A stretch of DNA of 9,621 bases from Phycisphaerae bacterium (GTDB lineage Bacteria > Planctomycetota > Phycisphaerae > Phycisphaerales > SM1A02): contig PAAB01000001.1 in NCBI GenBank assembly GCA_002591705.1, positions 1 through 9,621 on the forward strand. Reading direction: 5' to 3'. The translations under genes were made by a program, and so were the position numbers. Below are positions 1-6,157 of the stretch, in pieces (position 1 is the stretch's first letter; each line of letters starts with the position of its first letter). The notes under the pieces were generated by a model that was not told where the DNA came from, ran no database searches, and saw only the letters and a list, made by a program, of their open reading frames with translations.

Positions 1-90
1 TGCTGGATTTCTTCGTTATGCTGGATTTCTTCGTTATGCTGGATTTCTTCGTTATGCTGGATTTCTTCGTTATGCTGGATTTCTTCGTTG
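1..90 (-). repeat. 18-bp in-frame tandem repeat, at least 5 units
   Basis: Five consecutive 18-bp units of TGCTGGATTTCTTCGTTA (plus-strand reading) occupy positions 1-18, 19-36, 37-54, 55-72 and 73-90. The first four are identical and the fifth differs only in its last base. They encode NEEIQH in the partial protein, and the array probably continues beyond the left edge. Near-perfect DNA identity, not just protein identity, indicates recent expansion or slippage. Confidence 0.97.
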
Positions 91-1079
91 CTTATACTAT
101 CTTCATTTATCTTATCGCATTTAATCAAATTATTTTGTTCTATATTATATTTCATATTGTTCACAGGACTATTATTACCAGGTGCGTTTAGCCCACGTGA
201 CGTATTAGTGGGAATATTTGACACGATGGTATCTAAAGCTGCTTTTAAATCATCTCCCGAATCATCGTATTCAATAAAAGATTTAAGGTTCTTTTCTTCG
301 TTCACATCAAATGTTGGTTGTGTGCCCGTACCATTAATTGTCATATTCGTTACATTTCCACCAAAAGAATTACTACCTGTGGGATTAAATTGTTTTATTT
401 GAATGTCTTCATTAATAATTCCAATAATTAGTTTTGCTTTGATCTGTAAACGGGTAAAATATTTCGTGTGATGTTTATGAAAGACCTGTAAATAACGCAC
501 AAACATATTATTTTTTTCGTTTAAAAGCGCATTATAAAATAGGTGTGAGTTAACTAAATTACCTATATTCAGCCCCATATTGGATTGTGCAGTATCCGTC
601 TCCAATTCAGTAACCTTTGCCTGACGATAGGTTTCCAGTTCCATTATAGAATTTATTATATGTTCTTGTATCTCCACAATCCACCGAAAATCATAAACTT
701 TGTTCACTTCCAAATTTTTATATGGTGGATATTGTTTTTTCACTGCTATTTTGTTTCGCACATTTTCATTTGTAACATCTTTTTGAACATAACTCTGAAC
801 CAACATATGTAATTGATAATATTCACAATACATCCTATTTTCTATTTTTCGTTGAATATCTTTCAGGTTTTCAAACTCCATTTCGATAAGTTTATTTTGA
901 AAGTAAAACGAATCTATCCCAAACATATATTCCGATTGATTATGAAGACGCAAAAACGAGCCATATATTTTTTTCAATACAGAAAGTTTAGCATCTAAGG
1001 TTTCAAATATATTTAAAATATCACTCCTCAACATTTTCACACTATTAAAATCTGTTTTCAATTGAAGGACCTCCTTCAT
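1..1079 (-). CDS. Unrecognised helical protein with C-terminal NEEIQH repeats, 3' end outside the window
   Basis: I do not recognise this protein. The minus-strand frame is open from position 1079 to the left edge without a stop (359 codons seen), so the C-terminus is missing. A stop codon (positions 1080-1082) lies immediately upstream of the ATG at 1079, and the reading from there (MKEVLQLKTDFNSVKMLRSD) looks coding. A second in-frame ATG at 1034 is the alternative start. The first ~190 residues are charged and probably alpha-helical with no clear membrane segment. Next come a Gly/Asn/Thr-rich stretch, a Ser/Asp-rich stretch, an Asn-rich stretch, and finally a hexapeptide repeat NEEIQH (residues 331 onward, four full copies plus one cut by the edge). 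It diverges from the SLATT-like gene across 24 bp. A structural or scaffolding role is possible, but nothing in the sequence proves it. Confidence 0.8.
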   Translation of the reverse strand, partial: MKEVLQLKTDFNSVKMLRSDILNIFETLDAKLSVLKKIYGSFLRLHNQSEYMFGIDSFYFQNKLIEMEFENLKDIQRKIENRMYCEYYQLHMLVQSYVQKDVTNENVRNKIAVKKQYPPYKNLEVNKVYDFRWIVEIQEHIINSIMELETYRQAKVTELETDTAQSNMGLNIGNLVNSHLFYNALLNEKNNMFVRYLQVFHKHHTKYFTRLQIKAKLIIGIINEDIQIKQFNPTGSNSFGGNVTNMTINGTGTQPTFDVNEEKNLKSFIEYDDSGDDLKAALDTIVSNIPTNTSRGLNAPGNNSPVNNMKYNIEQNNLIKCDKINEDSISNEEIQHNEEIQHNEEIQHNEEIQHNEEIQ

Positions 1080-1103
1080 TTATATTTTACTTATATATAT
1101 ATA
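1080..1103. promoter_or_regulatory. Divergent AT-only spacer, probable bidirectional promoter
   Basis: These 24 bp separate the two divergent ATGs (1079 minus, 1104 plus) and are almost entirely A and T, with TTATATATATATA directly touching the plus-strand start codon. Both genes must take their promoters from this stretch or from within each other's 5' ends. A similar TATATATAT tract lies just upstream of the starts at 7028 and 8113. The promoter role is inferred from position and composition. Confidence 0.45.
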
Positions 1104-2033
1104 ATGACAAAAAACCCAACCACAGAAGTGGAACTCAAAGACATTGGTAACGATGACACAACTTCAACTGTAGTGGCACATGTAGATTGGACGCCAGAAC
1201 ACGAAAATATTCTGGTCGAGTGGGCGGATAAAGCCACCTGTTTCAGATGGCTCCATGCGCAAGAACACAATAATTACTCGCGCGCAAACGCTCTTTTTAC
1301 AATTCCAGTTATTATAATGAGCACATTAACAGGAACGGCAAATTTTGCCCAAGACAAGTTTCCCGCAGATTACAAACAGTATGTTTCAATGGGAATTGGA
1401 GCAGTCAATATTTTTGCGGGAATCCTAACAACAGTTCAACAATTTCTTAAAATCGGTGAATTAAACGAGGCACACCGTGCAAGCAGTATCTCATGGGGTA
1501 AATTTTACCGTAACATCAAAGTAGAATTAACCAAAGCCCCAATTGAACGAGTCCCAGTTATTCAAATGTTAAAAACATCAAAAGAAGAATTTGACCGGCT
1601 CATGGAAACAAGCCCGGCAATTTCTGAAAAAGTTGTCAAAAAATTTAACAAAACATTTTCTGGTGGACCTATCAAAATAAAAGATAATATGACTGATCGA
1701 CAAAAGACATTTGCCGCATTGAAGAAACCAGAAATATGTGGAAACATAGAATCTACGAGCCTCTGTGTATACAAACCCCGTGATGAAAAAATCAGTTCAG
1801 GCAGTGCCGCAATATTATCCGGTATTGCACAACGACTCGACACAAGAAAGCGAAATATTATTATTGAAGAAATAATCACCACGTTCAAAAACGAACGTGA
1901 ACGACTTCCAACTGCTGATGAAGTGATGAGTGAATTGGATAATAAAGTAAGCAAAGACGCAATCGACAAAATTTTAGAAAAACACAAAGAAGAATCACCA
2001 ATAGAGACCACATCGCCACTAAACAACGTATAA
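1104..2033 (+). CDS. SLATT-like two-TM membrane protein (309 aa)
   Basis: The core matches my memory of the SLATT superfamily: a Trp-containing amphipathic region (residues 40-60, EWADKATCFRWLHAQEHNNY), an RAN motif leading into a first membrane helix (about 62-82), a second helix (about 93-116), then a cytosolic helix with the typical NEAHR and SISWGKFYRNI pattern (121-138). SLATT proteins in bacteria and fungi are thought to be membrane or pore-forming effectors, often linked to nucleotide signalling. The role of viral copies is unknown. Residues 140-309 form a hydrophilic, probably helical tail. The frame continues upstream to 1062 only through a TTG codon, so the ATG at 1104, touching a TATATA tract, is preferred. 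A perfect hairpin begins five bases after the stop. Family assignment is from pattern recognition without a search. Confidence 0.8.
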   Translation: MTKNPTTEVELKDIGNDDTTSTVVAHVDWTPEHENILVEWADKATCFRWLHAQEHNNYSRANALFTIPVIIMSTLTGTANFAQDKFPADYKQYVSMGIGAVNIFAGILTTVQQFLKIGELNEAHRASSISWGKFYRNIKVELTKAPIERVPVIQMLKTSKEEFDRLMETSPAISEKVVKKFNKTFSGGPIKIKDNMTDRQKTFAALKKPEICGNIESTSLCVYKPRDEKISSGSAAILSGIAQRLDTRKRNIIIEEIITTFKNERERLPTADEVMSELDNKVSKDAIDKILEKHKEESPIETTSPLNNV

Positions 2034-2038
2034 TGTTG

Positions 2039-2073
2039 TTTATAAATAACCACACAAATACGTTATTTATAAA
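2039..2073 (+). terminator. 12-bp perfect hairpin after the SLATT-like gene
   Basis: TTTATAAATAAC (2039-2050) and GTTATTTATAAA (2062-2073) are exact reverse complements around an 11-nt loop, beginning five bases after the TAA at 2031-2033. It sits between convergent genes, so it could serve either transcript, although it is 75 bp from the stop of the gene on the other strand. Mimivirus transcripts are known to be polyadenylated at such hairpins; use of this one is inferred. Confidence 0.75.
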
Positions 2074-2147
2074 TTAGGTCATTTTCGTTAATCGGTTAAA
2101 CTTAAACTCAACGGATATTTTAAATTTATTAACCATTAATTTAGAAA

Positions 2148-2333
2148 TTATGAAAATAACGTCCCTGCTTTTTCAGGTAAAATGAGGAAAAATGCGACCA
2201 GTGCTAAAAGAAATATCAAATATGATCCATACATTTCAAAACCTATTCCCAAAAAAGAAAAACTGGTGGTGATTACAAGAACAAAGAATATGGTAGGTAC
2301 CAATGTATAAAATATTTTTTTCAAAGACAACAT
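2148..2333 (-). CDS. Small two-TM membrane protein (61 aa)
   Basis: This short ORF begins with ATG at 2333 and ends with TAA. It has a brief basic N-terminus (MLSLKK), a hydrophobic helix at about residues 9-30 (FYTLVPTIFFVLVITTSFSF), a short loop with GFEMYG, a second helix at about 36-53 and a polar tail. No catalytic or metal-binding residues are visible and I do not recognise a family. It is supported by its clean bipartite membrane topology, an ATG start, an otherwise empty locus and a divergent spacer upstream shared with the coiled-coil gene. Tiny membrane proteins are common in giant virus virions, so that is the default guess. A chance hydrophobic ORF in AT-rich DNA cannot be excluded. 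Confidence 0.6.
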   Translation of the reverse strand: MLSLKKIFYTLVPTIFFVLVITTSFSFLGIGFEMYGSYLIFLLALVAFFLILPEKAGTLFS

Positions 2334-2359
2334 GTTATATTACAATTAGATATTATCAT

Positions 2360-2390
2360 TAGATATTAACATAGTAAATTTTAATATCTA
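2360..2390. repeat. 10-bp perfect inverted repeat in divergent spacer
   Basis: TAGATATTAA (2360-2369) and TTAATATCTA (2381-2390) are exact reverse complements separated by 11 nt. The left arm lies within the second copy of the 13-bp direct repeat, so the motif TAGATATTA occurs three times here, twice forward and once inverted. That arrangement would suit a dimeric DNA-binding protein or a hairpin. Confidence 0.7.
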
Positions 2391-2432
2391 CAATAAAATG
2401 ACAATAAAATGACAATAAAATGACAATAAAAT
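2390..2432 (+). repeat. 11-bp tandem repeat ACAATAAAATG, 4 units
   Basis: Units lie at 2390-2400, 2401-2411 and 2412-2422, all identical, with a fourth at 2423-2432 lacking its last base. Each complete unit supplies an ATG. The first two ATGs (2398, 2409) open the same five-codon frame ATG ACA ATA AAA TGA. The third (2420) opens a nine-codon frame ending in TGA at 2444-2446, overlapping the ATG of the coiled-coil gene. Confidence 0.93.
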
Positions 2433-2442
2433 ATAGCACATT

Positions 2443-2754
2443 ATGAATAAAATGAAAATGACTTTCAATCAACCAATCAAGTTAAGAGGTTCACAAGAAG
2501 AAATAAAAAAATACATTCAAGAACTCAAAACAAAAAACGCCACCCTCGCAAACGAAAACAGTGTCATAAAAATTGATAACGAACATTTAACTAAAGAAAA
2601 CAAAGAACTACGTTCTAAAATAGCAAGCATGACACGGGACACTGAAAAACGAGTGCTTGAGAATTTCAAAAAGAAAACTGCAGAAAAACGATTAAAAGCA
2701 GAACTTATGAGAAAATCGTTAGGTGGTGATTATGAAACAGACGAAGACGAGTAA
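2443..2754 (+). CDS. Small coiled-coil protein (103 aa)
   Basis: The protein is almost entirely one charged alpha-helix. After a short N-terminal segment (MNKMKMTFNQPIKLRGSQ), residues about 17-88 carry Lys/Glu/Asn-rich heptad-like spacing with hydrophobic positions (IKKYIQELKTKNATL, LTKENKELRSKIASM), followed by a basic region and an acidic tail (YETDEDE). No catalytic motif or membrane segment is present and no family is recognised. The likely role is oligomerisation or scaffolding, inferred only from coiled-coil character. Three upstream ATGs from the 11-bp repeat precede the start, so efficient expression requires either transcription starting after about 2420 or tolerance of upstream ORFs. 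Its TAA ends at 2754, exactly where the convergent kinase gene ends. Confidence 0.75.
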   Translation: MNKMKMTFNQPIKLRGSQEEIKKYIQELKTKNATLANENSVIKIDNEHLTKENKELRSKIASMTRDTEKRVLENFKKKTAEKRLKAELMRKSLGGDYETDEDE

Positions 2755-4668
2755 CTATATGAATTTAATGTATTCATCATTTTTTATCATTTGCAATAAG
2801 GTACGCGGATTCGTAAATTTATCCGTTTCCAAATTTTGTTCAATGAACGAATACGTATTATGCCACATAAGCTCGTATGTCATCATATTTGGTGTTCGTA
2901 AAAATTCTTTTATCAATATGTCAGAGACCTTTTTTATAAAATCAATAAGTTTTGAATTATTACCTAAATAATAATGTTGGATGTATAAGAAAATGAAGCG
3001 CAGATCATGTGAAAAATTCGACTTTTCAAATCTTCCATACATATTAGTTACTTCGTTATATTTTTTCCCATTGATCTCAGCATATGTAAAACCAAAATCT
3101 ATAATATACCACCGATATGTTTGAGGTTGATTTGAATCTGTCCTTTTATTTTTTTTATACATGATGTTTCCACCATGAAAATCGCGATGATGAAAATTAT
3201 AATTATCTTGCAATTTTATTAATAACTCGCAAATTTGTGTGAAAAAATCATTCAAATGCATATCAATATCTTTCTCCGGCATTTTTGAAAGTTTTTTCAT
3301 AAATGAATAAAAATCACCGTCTAATTTTTCCATACCAGTAATGATTTTCATTTCCCCATCAGGCTTATAAAGACGCGCCATATAGTTAATCTTAGGTATT
3401 CGTGCACCAAATCCCCAACTTCCCCTCATCGCACAAAATAGTTGACTTTGAATCATATTTTCTTCAAAAACCGAATTATGTATTTCTTCATCACCTGATT
3501 CTATTGGCTCTTTGATAATAATATCCCGATTATTAAATTTCGACTGAAATATTTTACCATAGCTACCTGAACCAATCAAACATTTTTTATCAAAACAAAG
3601 TTCTAGATCAATATTTCCTAAAATCGATTTTTTCATAATCAGTTTGTATGTTCGGAGTATCATGTCATTTTTAACATAATGATTCTCTCTAAAATATTCA
3701 TTTTTCGGATAAATGATTGGAAGTAAAAGATATTTCTTTTCGCGATACTTACTAAACTTTTCATTATTTATCAATTTATCAAAACCTTTCAAAAAATAAC
3801 AAACATCGTAATAAAAAGAGTTTTTGTTAATCCCCAACGCATCCATATCATCACTTACTTTCATTAACTCTTCAGCGGAAGGAACTACGAAAAATGTGTT
3901 AACAGACTTTGGTGGCGTTGGCTGGTTACTTTTCGGAGAAAATCTTCTCATTGATTTTGGTGTAGACATATAAGATTTATCGATATTATCAACTGTGGGT
4001 GGCTTTGGTGTAGGTGGCTTTGGTGTAGGTGGCTTTGGTGTAAGTGGCTTTGATATAGGTGTATTCGATTTTAATTCGGCGATTTCCTTATTGATTTTAC
4101 TTTCTAAAGAAGCAGTTGGAGAGACATAATCCATTTCAGAAATTTCCTTATTGATTTTTCTTTCACTCGAATCAAATAAACTTCGTATTTGTCGTGTAAT
4201 TGGATTGTTTGTAATTGGATTATTTGTAATTGGATTGTTTGTAATTGTTGTCATATTAGTAGAAGCTTTACGCGTCTTATTAGTATTAGCATTAGCATAA
4301 ACCATTTTGTTTTTGCGCGTACAAACACCATTCACACAATTTTTTGTATAACACTCATTAGAATCATCACATTGCTCAGATAATTTTTTTTTATACTTGC
4401 GTTTTTTTCGAGTACACATACCATTTACACAATTCTTATTAAAACAATCATTATTATCATTACACGATGAACCTATTTTATTTTTTTTCGGTTTACTTTT
4501 ACAAACACCTTCCAAACATATCTTTGAATAGCAATTTTTCGCATTAACACAAGATTCTCCTATTCGTTTTTTACGTTTTCTTTGTTTTTTGGTACATCGA
4601 TTATCAACACAGTTTTTGTTATAACATTCTGTGTAATCATTACAAGGTTCCCCTATTTTACGCCTCAT
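2755..4668 (-). CDS. Divergent protein kinase with four N-terminal Cys-rich repeats (637 aa)
   Basis: Residues 4-120 contain four repeats with identical C-x5-C-x4-C-x4-C spacing (Cys 9/15/20/25, 40/46/51/56, 69/75/80/85, 100/106/111/116) separated by strongly basic linkers. Next come a TNNPI repeat (143-157), two KINKEI segments (171, 191), a TPKPP proline-rich repeat (210-225) and a kinase-like domain from about 358. The kinase core has a glycine loop GSGSYG (366-371), a candidate ATP-binding Lys386 in IIIKEP, the catalytic loop HRDFHGGN (494-501) and DFG (524-526), so it appears catalytically competent. The HRDFHGGN form resembles atypical small-molecule or RIO-like kinases and viral kinases; the substrate is unknown. 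There is no signal peptide, although the Cys repeats look like extracellular disulfide modules. The start is the ATG at 4668. Confidence 0.9.
   Translation of the reverse strand: MRRKIGEPCNDYTECYNKNCVDNRCTKKQRKRKKRIGESCVNAKNCYSKICLEGVCKSKPKKNKIGSSCNDNNDCFNKNCVNGMCTRKKRKYKKKLSEQCDDSNECYTKNCVNGVCTRKNKMVYANANTNKTRKASTNMTTITNNPITNNPITNNPITRQIRSLFDSSERKINKEISEMDYVSPTASLESKINKEIAELKSNTPISKPLTPKPPTPKPPTPKPPTVDNIDKSYMSTPKSMRRFSPKSNQPTPPKSVNTFFVVPSAEELMKVSDDMDALGINKNSFYYDVCYFLKGFDKLINNEKFSKYREKKYLLLPIIYPKNEYFRENHYVKNDMILRTYKLIMKKSILGNIDLELCFDKKCLIGSGSYGKIFQSKFNNRDIIIKEPIESGDEEIHNSVFEENMIQSQLFCAMRGSWGFGARIPKINYMARLYKPDGEMKIITGMEKLDGDFYSFMKKLSKMPEKDIDMHLNDFFTQICELLIKLQDNYNFHHRDFHGGNIMYKKNKRTDSNQPQTYRWYIIDFGFTYAEINGKKYNEVTNMYGRFEKSNFSHDLRFIFLYIQHYYLGNNSKLIDFIKKVSDILIKEFLRTPNMMTYELMWHNTYSFIEQNLETDKFTNPRTLLQMIKNDEYIKFI
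3998..4057 (-). repeat. 15-bp tandem repeat encoding TPKPP
   Basis: Three identical units of GGTGGCTTTGGTGTA (3998-4012, 4013-4027, 4028-4042) plus one diverged unit (4043-4057) encode the proline-rich TPKPP linker of the kinase protein. Identity at DNA level implies recent slippage. Confidence 0.93.
4201..4245 (-). repeat. 15-bp tandem repeat encoding TNNPI
   Basis: Three consecutive 15-bp units (4201-4215, 4216-4230, 4231-4245) differ by a single base in the middle copy and encode the repeated NNPIT segment in the linker between the Cys repeats and the kinase domain. Confidence 0.9.
4321..4650 (-). repeat. Four Cys-rich protein repeats, about 30 aa each
   Basis: This region encodes the four C-x5-C-x4-C-x4-C modules of the kinase protein. 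Each has the pattern G/S-x-x-C, then C-Y/F-x-K-x-C-V/L-x-G/N-x-C, followed by a Lys/Arg run. The modules differ substantially at DNA level, so the duplication is old, unlike the nearly identical short repeats elsewhere in this gene. Confidence 0.9.
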
Positions 4669-4696
4669 TATACAATAAATAAAGATAATTCATAAA

Positions 4697-4732
4697 TATA
4701 ATAATATCGTCCTGAATATCGATATTATTATA
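4697..4732 (-). terminator. 13-bp perfect hairpin after the DUF5760-like gene
   Basis: TATAATAATATCG (4697-4709) pairs perfectly with CGATATTATTATA (4720-4732) around a 10-nt loop. On the minus strand it begins 12 bases after the stop codon at 4744. It lies in the 75-bp gap before the kinase start at 4668, so it probably ends the DUF5760-like transcript by a Mimivirus-like hairpin mechanism (inferred). Confidence 0.75.
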
Positions 4733-4743
4733 CCATAACATAC

Positions 4744-5100
4744 CTATTTTTGAATTTTATGCCGTATTCCTTCTGTGGTTTTAACTTGACGATTTTCCAT
4801 AACAAAGTTGGTTACATCATCCGCGTGTATATCTGGATTCTCTTCAAAATACTTACCAAGGCAATCCATAAGATATTTTTTGCTTAACGGTTGTTTAACC
4901 TTATTTTTCGTGTAGGTTATCTTACCTTCACTCATGTCGAAACAATCTATATCATTTGTTTTCATTATATCAACTAAAGTTGTTGTGAGCAACTTTTTTT
5001 TCTCTCGCCTACCTTTTAATTCTTTCTGAAGAACCTTCATTTCTTCTTCCACTTGCAAATATTCTTTTATATTATCCACAAGTTCTTGTTTGGTTGTCAT
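4744..5100 (-). CDS. DUF5760-like giant-virus protein (118 aa)
   Basis: The protein has an N-terminal coiled-coil (residues about 5-48, with the basic run ELKGRREKKKLL), then a compact motif IDCFDMSEGKITYTKNKVKQPLSKKYL (52-77) and a helical C-terminal part (KYFEENPDIHADDVTNFVMENR). The combination of an Asp-Cys-Phe-Asp segment, a short beta-like G-K-I-T-Y stretch, and the K-x-K-V-K-x-P-L-x-K-K-x-L element matches my recollection of DUF5760, a small family of unknown function found in giant viruses. The frame runs upstream to 5112 only through a TTG, so the ATG at 5100, preceded by ACTATA, is taken as the start. A 13-bp hairpin follows the stop. The molecular role is unknown. Confidence 0.8.
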   Translation of the reverse strand: MTTKQELVDNIKEYLQVEEEMKVLQKELKGRREKKKLLTTTLVDIMKTNDIDCFDMSEGKITYTKNKVKQPLSKKYLMDCLGKYFEENPDIHADDVTNFVMENRQVKTTEGIRHKIQK

Positions 5101-5134
5101 TATAGTATTCAAAACAAATTTATTTATATTATTT

Positions 5135-5157
5135 CATAAATTATTCCAAAATTTATG
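5135..5157 (-). terminator. 8-bp hairpin after the zinc-finger gene
   Basis: CATAAATT (5135-5142) and AATTTATG (5150-5157) form a perfect stem with a 7-nt loop, 25 bases after the TAA at 5183-5185 on the minus strand. It is AT-rich and short, so weaker evidence than the 12- and 13-bp hairpins, but its position fits the same pattern. Confidence 0.5.
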
Positions 5158-5182
5158 TTTTCAGAATAACATTTGTCACCTA

Positions 5183-6157
5183 TTATTTCTCAATAATAAC
5201 TTCCTTTGCAATTGTTTTTATGATCTTATTGTCAGATACATTATCATTCCCACCGGTAACACTTCTTACCATGTCTATATACATCTGCGTCCCCTTCTCA
5301 GTTTCGTTCCAATTCTCATTTTTTGCCTCCCAATCCTTAATAATGTCTATTTGCCTCTTTGCCACCGTCGTTATTGCTCGTTTCATCTTATCCTTATCTT
5401 CATTATCTTTTAACCATGTATCATTATCTTTCACATATAAAACCTCACGTTTCAAATCACTACAGTGTATAGGTCGCTTATGAAGCTCAAGTTCTCGTAA
5501 TCCTCTTACAAATATGTTGGTAATGCCGTTCACATAACCATTTTGTCGTGTTGCATCTAAATCAGCCAATTCAAGTCGTAGTGTTTCTACAAAATCCGTT
5601 AAATTTATCGCATCTTTACATTCCTCATTCAAAAATACTTGCAAATTGAATTTGTTTATAGTGGTATTATTACTACCTATTTTCGGAATCATATCCTTCA
5701 CCATTTCTCTCATGTCTTTATTTTCAAGAAGCATGTTCTGGTTCTGAGTAATAAGTGTAGATATCATACAACGCAACTCCTCCTTCTCTTTATCACTTGG
5801 AGTAATCTTATCATTCTCATTTATGATACTTGTCGACATCAAACAAACCTTTTTGTGACGATTATAGCTTTGTATATGTTTATAATTTCGTCCACAACTA
5901 CATTTATAGTTAGGAGCATATTTTTTGAGCATTTGTGAGCATTCGTTTTTTCGGTGTTTTTTCGTCTCACAATGTTGTTTGTATAAAAATTTTCTATTAC
6001 TTCCATAGTCACATTTTTTACAATAGAATTTGTATTTTTCATTTATGGTCTCATTAGAGCATATATTTTTGAGCATATATGCTATATAAATGCTCAACAA
6101 AAATATGCTTAAATCCTTTGAAAACAGGTAAAATAAGGCTTTTTTTGCCCCCACCAT
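5183..6157 (-). CDS. C2H2 zinc-finger protein with a giant-virus C-terminal domain
   Basis: Numbered from the internal ATG at 6076 (297 aa), the protein has a C2H2 finger (Cys19, Cys22, His35, His41), a second finger-like unit with C-x-C spacing (Cys59, Cys61, His74, Cys78), a coiled-coil (about 96-130) and a conserved C-terminal domain starting near NKFNLQVFLNEECKDAINL (141-159) with the RPIHCSD and LYVKDNDTW motifs (201-221). I recall this C-terminal domain from many giant-virus paralogs; its function is unknown, and nucleic-acid binding is inferred from the fingers. Start choice is uncertain: ATG 6157 adds 27 hydrophobic residues (ALFYLFSKDLSIFLLSIYIAY) that look unlike a zinc-finger protein and overlap a large palindrome, so ATG 6076 may well be the true start. 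A further GTG at 6163 is not credible. Confidence 0.85.
   Translation of the reverse strand: MVGAKKALFYLFSKDLSIFLLSIYIAYMLKNICSNETINEKYKFYCKKCDYGSNRKFLYKQHCETKKHRKNECSQMLKKYAPNYKCSCGRNYKHIQSYNRHKKVCLMSTSIINENDKITPSDKEKEELRCMISTLITQNQNMLLENKDMREMVKDMIPKIGSNNTTINKFNLQVFLNEECKDAINLTDFVETLRLELADLDATRQNGYVNGITNIFVRGLRELELHKRPIHCSDLKREVLYVKDNDTWLKDNEDKDKMKRAITTVAKRQIDIIKDWEAKNENWNETEKGTQMYIDMVRSVTGGNDNVSDNKIIKTIAKEVIIEK
6058..6109. repeat. 52-bp imperfect palindrome around the internal start of the zinc-finger gene
   Basis: AGCATATATTTTTGAGCAT (6058-6076) is largely complementary to ATGCTCAACAAAAATATGCT (6090-6109). Its inner part is an exact 8-bp inverted repeat, TTGAGCAT (6069-6076) with ATGCTCAA (6090-6097), and a perfect 12-bp palindrome AGCATATATGCT sits at 6072-6083. 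The ATG at 6076 falls inside this structure. Confidence 0.75.

Larger units (their letters stand above)
2334..2442. promoter_or_regulatory. Structured divergent spacer
   Basis: This 109-bp AT-rich region separates the 61-aa gene (minus) from the coiled-coil gene (plus). It holds a 13-bp direct repeat (2345-2357 and 2358-2370, 12 of 13 identical), a 10-bp perfect inverted repeat and four 11-bp tandem repeats ending 10 bp before the coiled-coil gene's ATG. Such density of repeats suggests regulation, but no known promoter consensus is visible. Confidence 0.4.

Noticed and set aside
585..998. Two plus-strand frames rich in Phe, Ile and Tyr
   Set aside because: They are antisense to the continuous 359-codon minus-strand frame and their hydrophobicity is the usual shadow of a Lys/Asn-rich gene.
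1057..1066. Palindrome TTCAATTGAA, resembling the AAAATTGA early promoter of Mimivirus, upstream of the SLATT-like gene
   Set aside because: It lacks the full A-run of the consensus and lies inside the preferred coding region of the left-hand gene (start 1079).
1562..2053. Long minus-strand frame opposite the SLATT-like gene
   Set aside because: It is antisense to a well-supported gene and its composition reflects the complement of that gene's codons.
2121..2143. Short inverted repeats (TAAATT/AATTTA and ATTAA/TTAAT) just after the 61-aa gene's stop
   Set aside because: The stems are only 5-6 bp and all AT, so they are expected by chance in this composition.
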